Assembly: GCA_020633655.1 (NCBI GenBank)
Contig: JACKDF010000012.1
Coordinates: 62,001 to 126,000 of the forward strand
Source of the DNA: Deferribacteres bacterium
Lineage (GTDB): Bacteria > Zhuqueibacterota > Zhuqueibacteria > Zhuqueibacterales > Geothermadaptataceae
Length of the DNA stretch: 64,000 nucleotides
Direction: 5' to 3'
Part shown: piece after piece, positions 43,548 to 51,143 of the stretch
Position numbering within the stretch: position 1 is the stretch's first letter
How the letters are laid out: the number at the start of each line of letters is the position of its first letter
Translations under genes and position numbers: made by a program
Notes under the pieces: generated by a model
Database searches by the model: none
What the model was told of the DNA's origin: nothing
What the model saw: only the letters and a program-made list of their open reading frames with translations

Positions 43548-44111
43548 ATGCCACGATTAACAAAAATATACACAAAACAAGGGGATGACGGAACGACGAG
43601 TCTCGGTAGCCGGCAGCGGGTTCCCAAGGACAACCGGCGTGTGCAGGCCTATGGAACTGTCGATGAACTCAATTCGAACATCGGCCTGGTGCTGGCCTTT
43701 GAGGTTTGTGATACACTTGCTGTTCCGCTTAAAGAAATTCAAAACACGCTTTTTCATCTGGGATCTGATTTATGTTTTCTGGAGGAGGATAAAAAGCTTT
43801 ATAAAATTCCCGGAATTGAGGCAAAACACGTTGAATCGCTGGAAAAATTAATTGACGAGTTGAATGAAACGGTTGGCCCGCTTGAAAATTTTATTCTTCC
43901 CGGGGGAGCCAAAGCCGCAGCACAACTTCATGTTGCGCGGTGCGTTTGCCGGCGTGCAGAGCGCGAAGCGATTACACTTTCTCACGAAGAAAAAGTCAGT
44001 GATTATATTATTTCCTACCTCAATCGGCTTTCTGATGCCTTGTTCGTCATGGCCCGCTATGAAAATCACGCAAAAGGAATCACTGAGCCTTTGTGGGATT
44101 CCTACCGGTAA
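43548..44111 (+). CDS. PduO-type cob(I)alamin adenosyltransferase
   Basis: 187 residues from the ATG at 43548, chosen because AGGAAAAG lies 4 nt upstream and MPRLTKIYTKQGDDG is the usual start of the family. The ATP site is TKQGDDGTTSLG with the following VPKDNRRVQAYGTVDELN; FILPGGAKAAAQLHVARCVC and YLNRLSDALFVMARYEN complete the signature. It transfers the adenosyl group of ATP to cob(I)alamin, making coenzyme B12 for isomerases or reductases. No other cobalamin gene is in the window. It probably forms an operon with idi 30 bp downstream. Confidence 0.94.
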   Translation: MPRLTKIYTKQGDDGTTSLGSRQRVPKDNRRVQAYGTVDELNSNIGLVLAFEVCDTLAVPLKEIQNTLFHLGSDLCFLEEDKKLYKIPGIEAKHVESLEKLIDELNETVGPLENFILPGGAKAAAQLHVARCVCRRAEREAITLSHEEKVSDYIISYLNRLSDALFVMARYENHAKGITEPLWDSYR

Positions 44112-44141
44112 AAAGGATCACTGTAATCTAAGAGGAAGCTC

Positions 44142-44690
44142 ATGCAGGATTTCGTTATTCTGGTCGATGAAAACGACCAGCAAATTGGAGTCGAAGAAAA
44201 ATTGAGTGCGCATCAATCGGGCAAGCTTCATCGCGCATTTTCAATTTTGTTGTTTAATAAAAATGGCGAATTGTTGTTGCAGCAGCGCGCTTTAGAAAAA
44301 TACCATTCTCCCGGTTTGTGGACGAATACCTGTTGTAGCCATCCGCGACCAGGAGAAACAAACGATGCCGCCGCACAGCGCCGGCTTTTCGAAGAGTTGG
44401 GCATCCAGTGCAAAATGGACGAAATATTTGATTTCATCTATAAAACGTCCTTTGATGACGGCCTGTTTGAACACGAACTCGATCATGTCTTTGTTGGTGA
44501 ATACACAGGGGACGTTGCACCTAACCCCGAGGAAGTCATGGCTGTTCGCTGGCAATCCTTAAAAAATTTGTACGAGGAAGTTAATGCGCATCCGGAGCGT
44601 TTTACTGTGTGGTTTAAAATTATGCTCGTTAAAATTGCCGAGTTCAAAACGCCACTTTCTCCTGCACATGCACACATGTTGAAATTATAA
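44142..44690 (+). CDS. idi: Isopentenyl-diphosphate delta-isomerase, type 1 (Nudix)
   Basis: 182 residues, normal. TNTCCSHPRPGE holds the catalytic Cys (in the family's TNTCCSHP box), and RRLFEELGIQ and HELDHVFVGEY hold the Nudix metal ligands and the catalytic Glu region. It interconverts IPP and DMAPP for isoprenoid (quinone, carrier lipid) synthesis in the cytoplasm. AGAGGAAGCTC precedes the ATG. It follows the adenosyltransferase on the same strand; the pairing looks like operon economy rather than a shared pathway. Confidence 0.95.
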   Translation: MQDFVILVDENDQQIGVEEKLSAHQSGKLHRAFSILLFNKNGELLLQQRALEKYHSPGLWTNTCCSHPRPGETNDAAAQRRLFEELGIQCKMDEIFDFIYKTSFDDGLFEHELDHVFVGEYTGDVAPNPEEVMAVRWQSLKNLYEEVNAHPERFTVWFKIMLVKIAEFKTPLSPAHAHMLKL

Positions 44691-44710
44691 TCTTCACTTT
44701 TTTCTCACCT

Positions 44711-44742
44711 TTTGTAAACCTATCTCCATTCCCTCACGTCTC
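44711..44742 (+). promoter_or_regulatory. Candidate ECF-type promoter before the sigma factor gene
   Basis: TTTGTAAACC at -35 (44711-44720), then 17 bp from the GTAAAC block to CGTCTC (44737-44742). The GTAAAC / CGTCT pairing resembles many ECF sigma promoters and would make the sigma gene autoregulated. Single occurrence; tentative. Confidence 0.4.
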
Positions 44743-44762
44743 TATCTGCGGAAAGGGAAAAT

Positions 44763-45359
44763 ATGCATTTAGATGAGCAGCAGATAATTCAGAAAATTCG
44801 AGACGGTGATGCAACGGCATTCCGTGAAGTAGTCGAGAAGCATAAGCGCGATATTTATTATCTCGCCCTTGATTTCACCGGAAATCACCACGACGCGGAG
44901 GATCTCGCACAGGATGTTTTTGTGCAGGTTTTTCGCTCCATTCAATCCTTTCGTGGTGAGAGCTCATTACGCGTATGGCTCCACCGCATCACTGTGAATT
45001 TGTTTATAAACAAAAGACGCAAGAAAGCTTTATCTGCCATGGAACTAAAAGAAGATTTTTCTCATGAATACAGCGAGAATACATCTTTTGACGGCGGCCG
45101 GATTCACGGGAATCCCGAACAAACAACGGAGAGTGGCTTTGCACTGACGCATATCAATTCCGCCCTGCAAAGCCTTTCGGAGCGCGAGCGTTCCGTGTTT
45201 GTCCTGCGACATTACAAAGACATGCAACTGAAGGACATCGCTGCAACCCTGCACATCGCTGAAGGGACAGTGAAGGGATTGCTTTTCCGGGCAATCCGCA
45301 AGCTGCAGAAAGAACTCGCATTTTACCGACAAGACCTTGGTCTGGAGGCATCAGAATGA
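44763..45359 (+). CDS. ECF-subfamily RNA polymerase sigma factor
   Basis: 198 residues. Region 2 is DATAFREVVEKHKRDIYYLAL with the -10 reading block HHDAEDLAQDVFVQVFRSI; region 4 is LQSLSERERSVFVLRHYKDM with the recognition helix LKDIAATLHIAEGTVKGLLF. A 35-residue linker between them is Ser/Glu-rich. GGAAAGGGAAAAT precedes the ATG. It overlaps the next gene, a zinc-finger anti-sigma, by 4 nt (ATGA), the usual arrangement for a sigma/anti-sigma pair. Two HEAT-protein genes follow on the same strand. The inducing signal is unknown. Confidence 0.93.
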   Translation: MHLDEQQIIQKIRDGDATAFREVVEKHKRDIYYLALDFTGNHHDAEDLAQDVFVQVFRSIQSFRGESSLRVWLHRITVNLFINKRRKKALSAMELKEDFSHEYSENTSFDGGRIHGNPEQTTESGFALTHINSALQSLSERERSVFVLRHYKDMQLKDIAATLHIAEGTVKGLLFRAIRKLQKELAFYRQDLGLEASE

Positions 45360-46183
45360 CGAACTGCAAAAAATATGAAAACCATTTTGTCTTATCAATT
45401 TATAAAGAACTTTCCGAAAAAGAACAAGCTGCTCTCGATAAACACCTGCAGAAGTGCACAAATTGTCAGCAGCAATTTAAACAAATTCAAGCCACCCTTG
45501 GCCTAATGGACCAGCGGCAACACCCGGAACCTGAAGCAGAATTCTGGGATGGATTCTGGGGCGGTGTTCAGGTAAAAATACACCAGCCACTTCCTCAGAA
45601 AGCCCCTGTTTGGGCACGTTTGAAAGAGTGGCCAATTATTCATCGGTTGCCGCGGTTTAGTTTGCAGATTGGCACAGCCATGGCCATGTTGCTCATCGGT
45701 ATTTTCATTGGTAAATTCTATTTTTCCTACGATGCACAAAAGCAAAATCAGTTATTGACACCTGAATCGGACGCGATTCCAATCGAACTGCAAAAACAGA
45801 CGAGCACTTATCTCGAAAAAACCAATCTGCTGCTCCTGGGAATTGCGAATTTCGATACGAAAAATGAAGATCCCTTTATACTCGATTTAAAAAACAACAA
45901 GAAATTTTCCCGTGATCTCATCAAACAAGCTGCGGTTCTGAAACACGACCTTTCCGAAGCAAATGCACCCCGCTTGTTGTCGCTTCTTTCGGAACTGGAG
46001 GTCATTCTTATGCAGCTGGCAAATCTCGAGGAAGAGAATGATCTCCCGGGTATCGAATTCGTGCAAAGTGCTATTGAAGGGCGTTCGATTCTGCTGAAAA
46101 TCAATCTCGAGCAATTGCGCAGCAATAAAATGCATTCCCCTGTTCCCCAAAAACATAACGAGAAAACAAAAATACACTTATAA
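45356..46183 (+). CDS. Putative zinc-finger membrane anti-sigma factor
   Basis: 275 residues. The N-terminal 40 residues form a zf-HC2-like anti-sigma domain: Cys4, then HLQKCTNC with His and two Cys about residues 30-37. A membrane helix follows near residue 105-125 (IGTAMAMLLIGIFIGKFYF), then a helical, probably periplasmic, part of about 150 residues with no recognised domain. In the usual scheme the cytoplasmic finger binds the sigma factor until a signal triggers its release. Its start overlaps the sigma gene stop (ATGA). It precedes a HEAT-repeat gene by 12 bp. Confidence 0.85.
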   Translation: MTNCKKYENHFVLSIYKELSEKEQAALDKHLQKCTNCQQQFKQIQATLGLMDQRQHPEPEAEFWDGFWGGVQVKIHQPLPQKAPVWARLKEWPIIHRLPRFSLQIGTAMAMLLIGIFIGKFYFSYDAQKQNQLLTPESDAIPIELQKQTSTYLEKTNLLLLGIANFDTKNEDPFILDLKNNKKFSRDLIKQAAVLKHDLSEANAPRLLSLLSELEVILMQLANLEEENDLPGIEFVQSAIEGRSILLKINLEQLRSNKMHSPVPQKHNEKTKIHL

Positions 46184-46195
46184 AAGGAGAAAAAG

Positions 46196-47815
46196 ATGGC
46201 TCCAAAACTCTTGGTTAGGAAATATCGTTCCCTTGCGGTTGCCGTTCTTCTGCTGACAAGTTTTAGTTCAAGTACAGTGATCAAAGGTGGCATTCCGACT
46301 TACGGTTTCCTTTATTTTCCCAATACACAAACCGAAGACACAAAAGCGTACAAACAAGCTTATGATTTGGTCATTGACCAGAATTGGGAACGTGCGTTAC
46401 AGGCAATGCAGAATTTTATCACAACTTACAAATCAAGCAGTTATGTGGATGATGCGGAATATTGGGTGTGCTATTCACGCTCAAAACTCAATCAACCGGC
46501 AGAAGATGTTTTTAAGTGCTATGAGGAGTTTGTAAAAAAGTATCCCCGCAGTTCGTGGACGGATAACGCAAAACAGGAGATGATCAATCTCGGAAATGTG
46601 CTGGCAAAAACAGGTTCTTTGAGCAAATCGTATGAAGAATATCTCAAGCAAATGCAACAAAGCCAGGACGACGACATTAAACTGCAGGCTATTTATGCCC
46701 TGGCGGACATCGGCGAAGAACAGGCCCTTTCAACTCTGCTGACGATTTATGAAGACAATAAAAATGAAAAGATTCGTTCCTCAATAATTTATATGCTCGC
46801 CGATTTCAAATCGGAGGAGGCAATGAACAAGCTGATTGGGATCGCCGAACACGAATCGTCATCCCCTTTGCGCAAAAAAGCGATCCATGCGCTTGCAGAC
46901 CATAAAAATGCCAAAGCCAATGCAGCGATTATCCGGATTATAAAATCTGATGCACCAACAACAGAGCGCAAAGCAGCCTTATATGCTCTGAATGATGCCA
47001 AAGACCCGCAAGTCGTCGTTCTCATGCAGACATTGGCTCTCACCGATTCCGACATGACCATGGCCAAAGCAGCGACTTATGCACTTGGAGATATGAAATC
47101 GCAGCAGGCGGAAAAAGCACTGGCAAAAATTCTAACTGAAGCAAAAAATAGTTCTGTAAAAAAAGCTGCCCTCTACGCTCTCGCCGATCAAAAGGGAGAT
47201 GGTGCCGTTGACATTCTCCTGAATGCGGCACAAACCAATAATGAGGAAGTGGTACAAAAAGCAGCCATCTTTGCGCTTGGGGATACCAGGTCCCCAAAAG
47301 CATTTGGCGCGCTGAATACCATCATTGAGACCAGTAGTAATGCAAATTTGCAGAAAGCGGCTTTGTACGCCCTCGCTGATTTAAAAGACCAGAAAGCCGT
47401 GCCCTTGCTTTACAAGCAGGCGATGGAAAACACCAACAAGGATGTCGCGAAAGCCGCATTGTATGCCTACGCCGATTTACAAAAATCGGAAACCAAAGGA
47501 CTCTTCGATATTTATTCGAAATCCAAACATCCTGAGGTGCGCAAGGCAGCGCTTTATCAGATTGCTGAACAGAGCCCAAAGAATGAAGCTTTACAACAGC
47601 TTGAACAGATATTAAAAACTGAGCTTGAACCTGCATTGCGAAAAAGTGCCGTTTATGCCATTGGCGAGATCGAAAATGATCAGGCTGTGGATGTTCTTTT
47701 GTACGCCGTAAAAAATGATCAGGACAGCGACGTTCGCAAAGCAGCCGTAAGAGCGCTTGGTTCGATTCATACAGATAAATCACAAAAAGCATTACTTGAG
47801 ATACTGAAATATTAA
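46196..47815 (+). CDS. Exported TPR-like / HEAT-repeat protein
   Basis: 539 residues. A hydrophobic export segment (LAVAVLLLTSFSSS) is followed by a TPR-like region, residues 40-135 (AYDLVIDQNWERALQAMQNF, FVKKYPRSSWTDNAKQE), as in tetratricopeptide assembly factors. Residues 150-539 are about ten or eleven HEAT repeats of about 36 residues, each with a version of KAALYALADLKDQKAV. This is a long solenoid, likely periplasmic, for protein binding. AAAGGAGAAAAAG precedes the ATG. It is third in the sigma operon, and is probably either the signal-sensing partner or a target of the sigma factor; this is inference. Confidence 0.85.
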   Translation: MAPKLLVRKYRSLAVAVLLLTSFSSSTVIKGGIPTYGFLYFPNTQTEDTKAYKQAYDLVIDQNWERALQAMQNFITTYKSSSYVDDAEYWVCYSRSKLNQPAEDVFKCYEEFVKKYPRSSWTDNAKQEMINLGNVLAKTGSLSKSYEEYLKQMQQSQDDDIKLQAIYALADIGEEQALSTLLTIYEDNKNEKIRSSIIYMLADFKSEEAMNKLIGIAEHESSSPLRKKAIHALADHKNAKANAAIIRIIKSDAPTTERKAALYALNDAKDPQVVVLMQTLALTDSDMTMAKAATYALGDMKSQQAEKALAKILTEAKNSSVKKAALYALADQKGDGAVDILLNAAQTNNEEVVQKAAIFALGDTRSPKAFGALNTIIETSSNANLQKAALYALADLKDQKAVPLLYKQAMENTNKDVAKAALYAYADLQKSETKGLFDIYSKSKHPEVRKAALYQIAEQSPKNEALQQLEQILKTELEPALRKSAVYAIGEIENDQAVDVLLYAVKNDQDSDVRKAAVRALGSIHTDKSQKALLEILKY

Positions 47816-47937
47816 AATGAAAAATTTGCATTTTTTCATACATGCAGACCACAAGGGCCCAGACTACGAGCCTTTTAATTTGACCATCTTCGTATTCTTT
47901 CCCCTTGTGGGATATTTTTTAAACAGGAGAATTGATA

Positions 47938-48752
47938 TGAAACGCTCAATTTATTTCACAACGCTGCTTCTAAGCCTGGTTTTCATCCTGCAACCCGTAT
48001 CCGCACAGACCAACCAGGAAAAAAAAGACGCAAAAAAAATCGAAGAAGAAGCCAAAATTCAAAAAGAACTGGCTAAACAGAAACAGCAACAAGCGCTTGA
48101 AGTGAAAAGGCAATACCTGCAACAACGAGAGCAGTTAAGTGAAGACCAGTTGCAGGAAATTGAGGAGAAGGTGCAAGAACTGCAGAATGAAAAACTCTTC
48201 GAAATTCAGGAAAAGCTGCGTGATATTGATCTGCGGCATTTGCGCCATATAGCAGAGATCGAACTTCCAGAAATGCCGGATATTGAGATTCCCAATATTG
48301 AAATCCCGGATATCGAACTTCACATGCCCGAAATGGATTTTGATTTTAACTTTGATTTCGAGCCGGTTGATTTTGAAGGCGACCGGATTATTGTGAATGG
48401 GGATCGTGTACATTACATATACACCTCGGAAGCCCGTCGACTTTTTTCTGATCTTGCAGAAGACGAGGAGCTCAAAATTCAGGCGATACATGCGTTGGAT
48501 AAAAAAAATACAACCAGCACATTACCAACCTTGCATAAAATTATCCGCGAAGAAGCCAGCCCTGCGATTCGTTATACAGCCGTAAAAAAATTGCGCTATT
48601 TTCTTGCGGACGAGAGCAGTATCGATTTATTGGGTAAAATTGCCAGAGACGATCCCAATATGCAAGTCAGAAAAGCAGCGATTCAAGTGTTAGGAAAATG
48701 CGACAACCCAAAAGCGAAACAAATACTGCTCGACATAACAAAACAAGAGTAA
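47938..48752 (+). CDS. Exported coiled-coil / HEAT-repeat protein
   Basis: 271 residues from the ATG at 47938, preceded by AGGAG; a longer frame reaching 47817 has no ribosome site and no signal peptide at its start. Signal peptide ends near PVSAQ. Residues 28-100 are a Lys/Glu/Gln-rich coiled coil. Residues 105-145 are an unusual acidic, proline-spaced stretch (PDIEIPNIEIPDIELHMPEM followed by DFDFNFDF). Residues 165-271 hold about three HEAT repeats. It is last in the sigma/anti-sigma operon, and a strong terminator follows at 48858. Function unknown; the two HEAT proteins may act together at the envelope. Confidence 0.78.
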
Positions 48753-48857
48753 TGCGAAAAGGGAGAATTGTTTGCTCCCGGTATTTAAGAAATAAATTGT
48801 GAAACAAAGTTAATAGAATTGCGTTTCTGCTTACAATTCCAATTTCACTACTCTCTC

Positions 48858-48893
48858 CAAAAGGCTTCATTGTCCAGAATGAAGCCTTTTTTA
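48858..48893 (+). terminator. Intrinsic terminator of the sigma-HEAT operon
   Basis: AAAAGGCTTCATT and AATGAAGCCTTTT form a 13-bp perfect stem with a 6-nt loop (GTCCAG), followed by a T-run. About 105 nt after the stop of the coiled-coil/HEAT gene. Confidence 0.9.
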
Positions 48894-49071
48894 TTCCCTG
48901 AAGCTCTGCAAATCCAAAAGCCAGCTCTAGTTTTTATTCAAATCCTTTTCTGTATTTAATTTCCAATTTCTGAATACTGGTACCAATGCATGTATTTTAT
49001 TTACAATGTACCCATGTTGATGTGATTCTCGAACATGCACAGGGATTTGTTTTCATTTGAAAGGATACTCA

Positions 49072-50223
49072 ATGAAGAGATTCATCTTTCGTTATTTACT
49101 GCTGAGTTTATTTATAACAACCAGTCTCATCTCAGGTGAAACTACCGCGAAAAGATGGGAAGAAAAATCTTTGAATTCATCCCAGCTTATTGTCAAATTT
49201 TATCGTGCTGAGCAATTGGATACTGTGCGTATGATCATGCACTATTGGGAAAATGAATGCGCGATAAGTGAACCACTCCTGCGTTTCAAACTGCTTTTTG
49301 CCATGCAAAACGGCACATTTAGCGAGGACCTTTATGATCACAATATTCTCGGCTATTTAATGAAGTATCAAATGCGGGTTGAGAGCACGGAGGAGATGGG
49401 TCCTGACGCGTGGAAGATGCGCCATTCGAGCACACCTGAACAACTTCCAAAAACATTTTTTGTCAGCGAGGCATTTAATAAACTTACCATGAACATGGCA
49501 ATCCAGCAGAAAGAGCGTTTTCAGAAAGGAAATCCAGAACATATTTTAAGCCTATTTTACAATAATGAATTCGATCGTGCTCTGGAAGAATTGCAGGATC
49601 CGGTTTATAAAGGAACTGCCCTGCAGCGATATAGCGAAGATTATCTGGAGAAAGCCCTGCACCGCGTCGAAGAACACTATGCACTTTACAGTGGAATCTG
49701 GAATCCAGCCGGAGCTTTGAACGTCCTCGGCAACCATCCACTCATCGGTATTTCTCTGGGCTTGAAAAAGAATCGCTGGATGATGGATATAGTGGGAGAA
49801 CTGCGATTTGCCAAAGCACAAAATCCATATTTTGTCAATACCACAAATGGATTGGAAGTCACGGACAAATTCAATGGTGGTTATATGGGACTGGAGTTTG
49901 GTCGTGAGTTGTATCAAGGTAAGCGACAGGAGTTTGATTTACTGACAGGAATAGGTTATGAGGGTTTTGACGCGATAACCGGACGCAGTGCGGATGATAA
50001 TGTCGCGCTGGCATCAAAAAATATTAATTTGGGCCTTGGTTACCGTTTTTACCTGCACCCGTACAGCACCACCTACGTGGGATTGCAAATCCGTTATGCA
50101 TTGATCGATTATGATTCCAATGGCGGTAGTGATCTTAATGGCAATGCGTTGATGCTGCGATTGACGTTCGGCAAGGCACGCAACAGTACGAAAATGAAGA
50201 TTATGCAGAATTTTCAAAAATGA
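49072..50223 (+). CDS. Exported protein with probable outer-membrane beta-barrel C-terminus
   Basis: 383 residues from the ATG at 49072 (AAAGGA 6 nt upstream; an ATG five codons earlier lacks one). Signal peptide (FRYLLLSLFITTSLISGE). Residues 25-210 are helical (TPR-like density, YNNEFDRALEELQD). From residue about 215 a series of alternating strands (LIGISLGLKKNRWMMDIVGE, NINLGLGYRFYLHPYST, NALMLRLTFGKA) looks like a small beta-barrel of about 8 strands. No named family recognised. It stands alone between the sigma-HEAT operon terminator and the tRNA cluster. Confidence 0.7.
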   Translation: MKRFIFRYLLLSLFITTSLISGETTAKRWEEKSLNSSQLIVKFYRAEQLDTVRMIMHYWENECAISEPLLRFKLLFAMQNGTFSEDLYDHNILGYLMKYQMRVESTEEMGPDAWKMRHSSTPEQLPKTFFVSEAFNKLTMNMAIQQKERFQKGNPEHILSLFYNNEFDRALEELQDPVYKGTALQRYSEDYLEKALHRVEEHYALYSGIWNPAGALNVLGNHPLIGISLGLKKNRWMMDIVGELRFAKAQNPYFVNTTNGLEVTDKFNGGYMGLEFGRELYQGKRQEFDLLTGIGYEGFDAITGRSADDNVALASKNINLGLGYRFYLHPYSTTYVGLQIRYALIDYDSNGGSDLNGNALMLRLTFGKARNSTKMKIMQNFQK

Positions 50224-50351
50224 AGTCCGTCCGGCTATTGAATAATTTAAAATTTCAAACGTGTCTCTGTGTTTAAAGGTGGTTTCGAATCTTGATTGTG
50301 ATGCGGTTTTATTTTAGCAGTAAATTTTACAAATTTCAGATCAAAAACATC

Positions 50352-50380
50352 TTGCATTGATATGTAAAAAAAATTATCTT
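50352..50380 (+). promoter_or_regulatory. Promoter of the tRNA cluster
   Basis: TTGCAT (50352-50357), a 17-bp spacer and TATCTT (50375-50380), ending 17 nt before the first tRNA. No other promoter is needed for the four tRNAs, whose gaps are 9, 9 and 25 bp. Confidence 0.6.
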
Positions 50381-50397
50381 TAGCACTCTTTGAAATA

Positions 50398-50469
50398 GCG
50401 AGAGTAGTTCAGTGGTAGAACACCACCTTGCCAAGGTGGGGGTCGCGAGTTCGAATCTCGTCTCTCGCT
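50398..50469 (+). tRNA. tRNA-Gly (GCC)
   Basis: 72 nt; acceptor GCGAGAG / CTCTCGC with discriminator T, anticodon stem CACCT/AGGTG with GCC, and the T-arm with GTTCGAATC. No CCA is encoded. First of four clustered tRNA genes; identical in sequence to the fourth. Confidence 0.95.
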
Positions 50470-50478
50470 CTTTCCATT

Positions 50479-50551
50479 GGCGGCGTAGCCAAGTGGTCAA
50501 GGCAGAGGTTTGCAAAACCTCCATTCATCGGTTCGACTCCGATCGCCGCCT
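50479..50551 (+). tRNA. tRNA-Cys (GCA)
   Basis: 73 nt; acceptor GGCGGCG / CGCCGCC with discriminator T, anticodon stem GAGGT/ACCTC and loop TTGCAAA giving GCA, T-arm with GTTCGACTC. No encoded CCA. Confidence 0.95.
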
Positions 50552-50560
50552 CAAAGATGC

Positions 50561-50647
50561 GCCGGGGTGGCGAAATTGGTAGACGCAAGGGACTTAAAAT
50601 CCCTCGGTTAGTATATAACCGTACCGGTTCGAGTCCGGTCCTCGGTA
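50561..50647 (+). tRNA. tRNA-Leu (TAA)
   Basis: 87 nt; acceptor GCCGGGG / CCTCGGT (with G-T pairs) and discriminator A, class II variable arm (TCGGTTAGTATATAACCG), anticodon TAA in GGGACTTAAAATCCC. No encoded CCA. Confidence 0.93.
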
Positions 50648-50672
50648 CATTTTTTTAAAATTTCTTCTAATA

Positions 50673-50744
50673 GCGAGAGTAGTTCAGTGGTAGAACACCA
50701 CCTTGCCAAGGTGGGGGTCGCGAGTTCGAATCTCGTCTCTCGCT
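50673..50744 (+). tRNA. tRNA-Gly (GCC), second copy
   Basis: Identical over all 72 nt to the gene at 50398-50469, including the preceding AATA. Last of the cluster. Confidence 0.95.
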
Positions 50745-51143
50745 CTATAAATTTCAGCTCATTCCTATCCCAGCCCAAACTATCCTTTCAACATCTCTAT
50801 TTTTTTCACCGTAACAGACAGTTTTCCATGAACCTACATTCTATAAAAAAATTTTGTGACCATAATTGACTGAGTGTTCCAATTTCAAAGTGCGTAATAT
50901 TTTCGTCTGTTTTGGTTAAGATTTGCCGAAAAAAAAAGCCCTTGCGGAACCCTTTTAAGATTGTATTTATTATCAATAGTTGAAGGTAAACTCTGACTAT
51001 TGATCTCTGGAGTGTACAAACAACAAAAATCTGCTTTTTTTGATTTAGCCTGATATTTTCAGGTGTGCAATTACCAGTGCTGTGTCATTGATGTATTACG
51101 CTGGGCATGCCAATTAAAAATATATCAGGTTAAACTAATCCGG
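50745..51143. other. Intergenic region after the tRNA cluster
   Basis: 399 bp without a gene. It ends with a repeat element at 51046-51135 just beyond the GH38 gene's stop. No clear terminator for the tRNA transcript was seen. Confidence 0.5.
51046..51135. repeat. Distant relative of the palindromic intergenic element, copy 7
   Basis: Ends AGCCTGATATTTT and AAAAATATATCAGGTT are inverted copies. The inside differs from copies 1-6, though it keeps a CTGGGCATGCC. It lies about 9 nt from the GH38 stop codon, matching the position of the other copies relative to genes. Confidence 0.45.

Noticed and set aside
43358..43588. 76-codon plus-strand frame upstream of the adenosyltransferase
   Set aside because: It is built partly from a dispersed intergenic motif, overlaps the real gene start out of frame and has no recognisable protein features.
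48753..49071. A further gene between the HEAT operon and the barrel protein
   Set aside because: The stretch contains the terminator and AT-rich DNA; no frame with a start signal.
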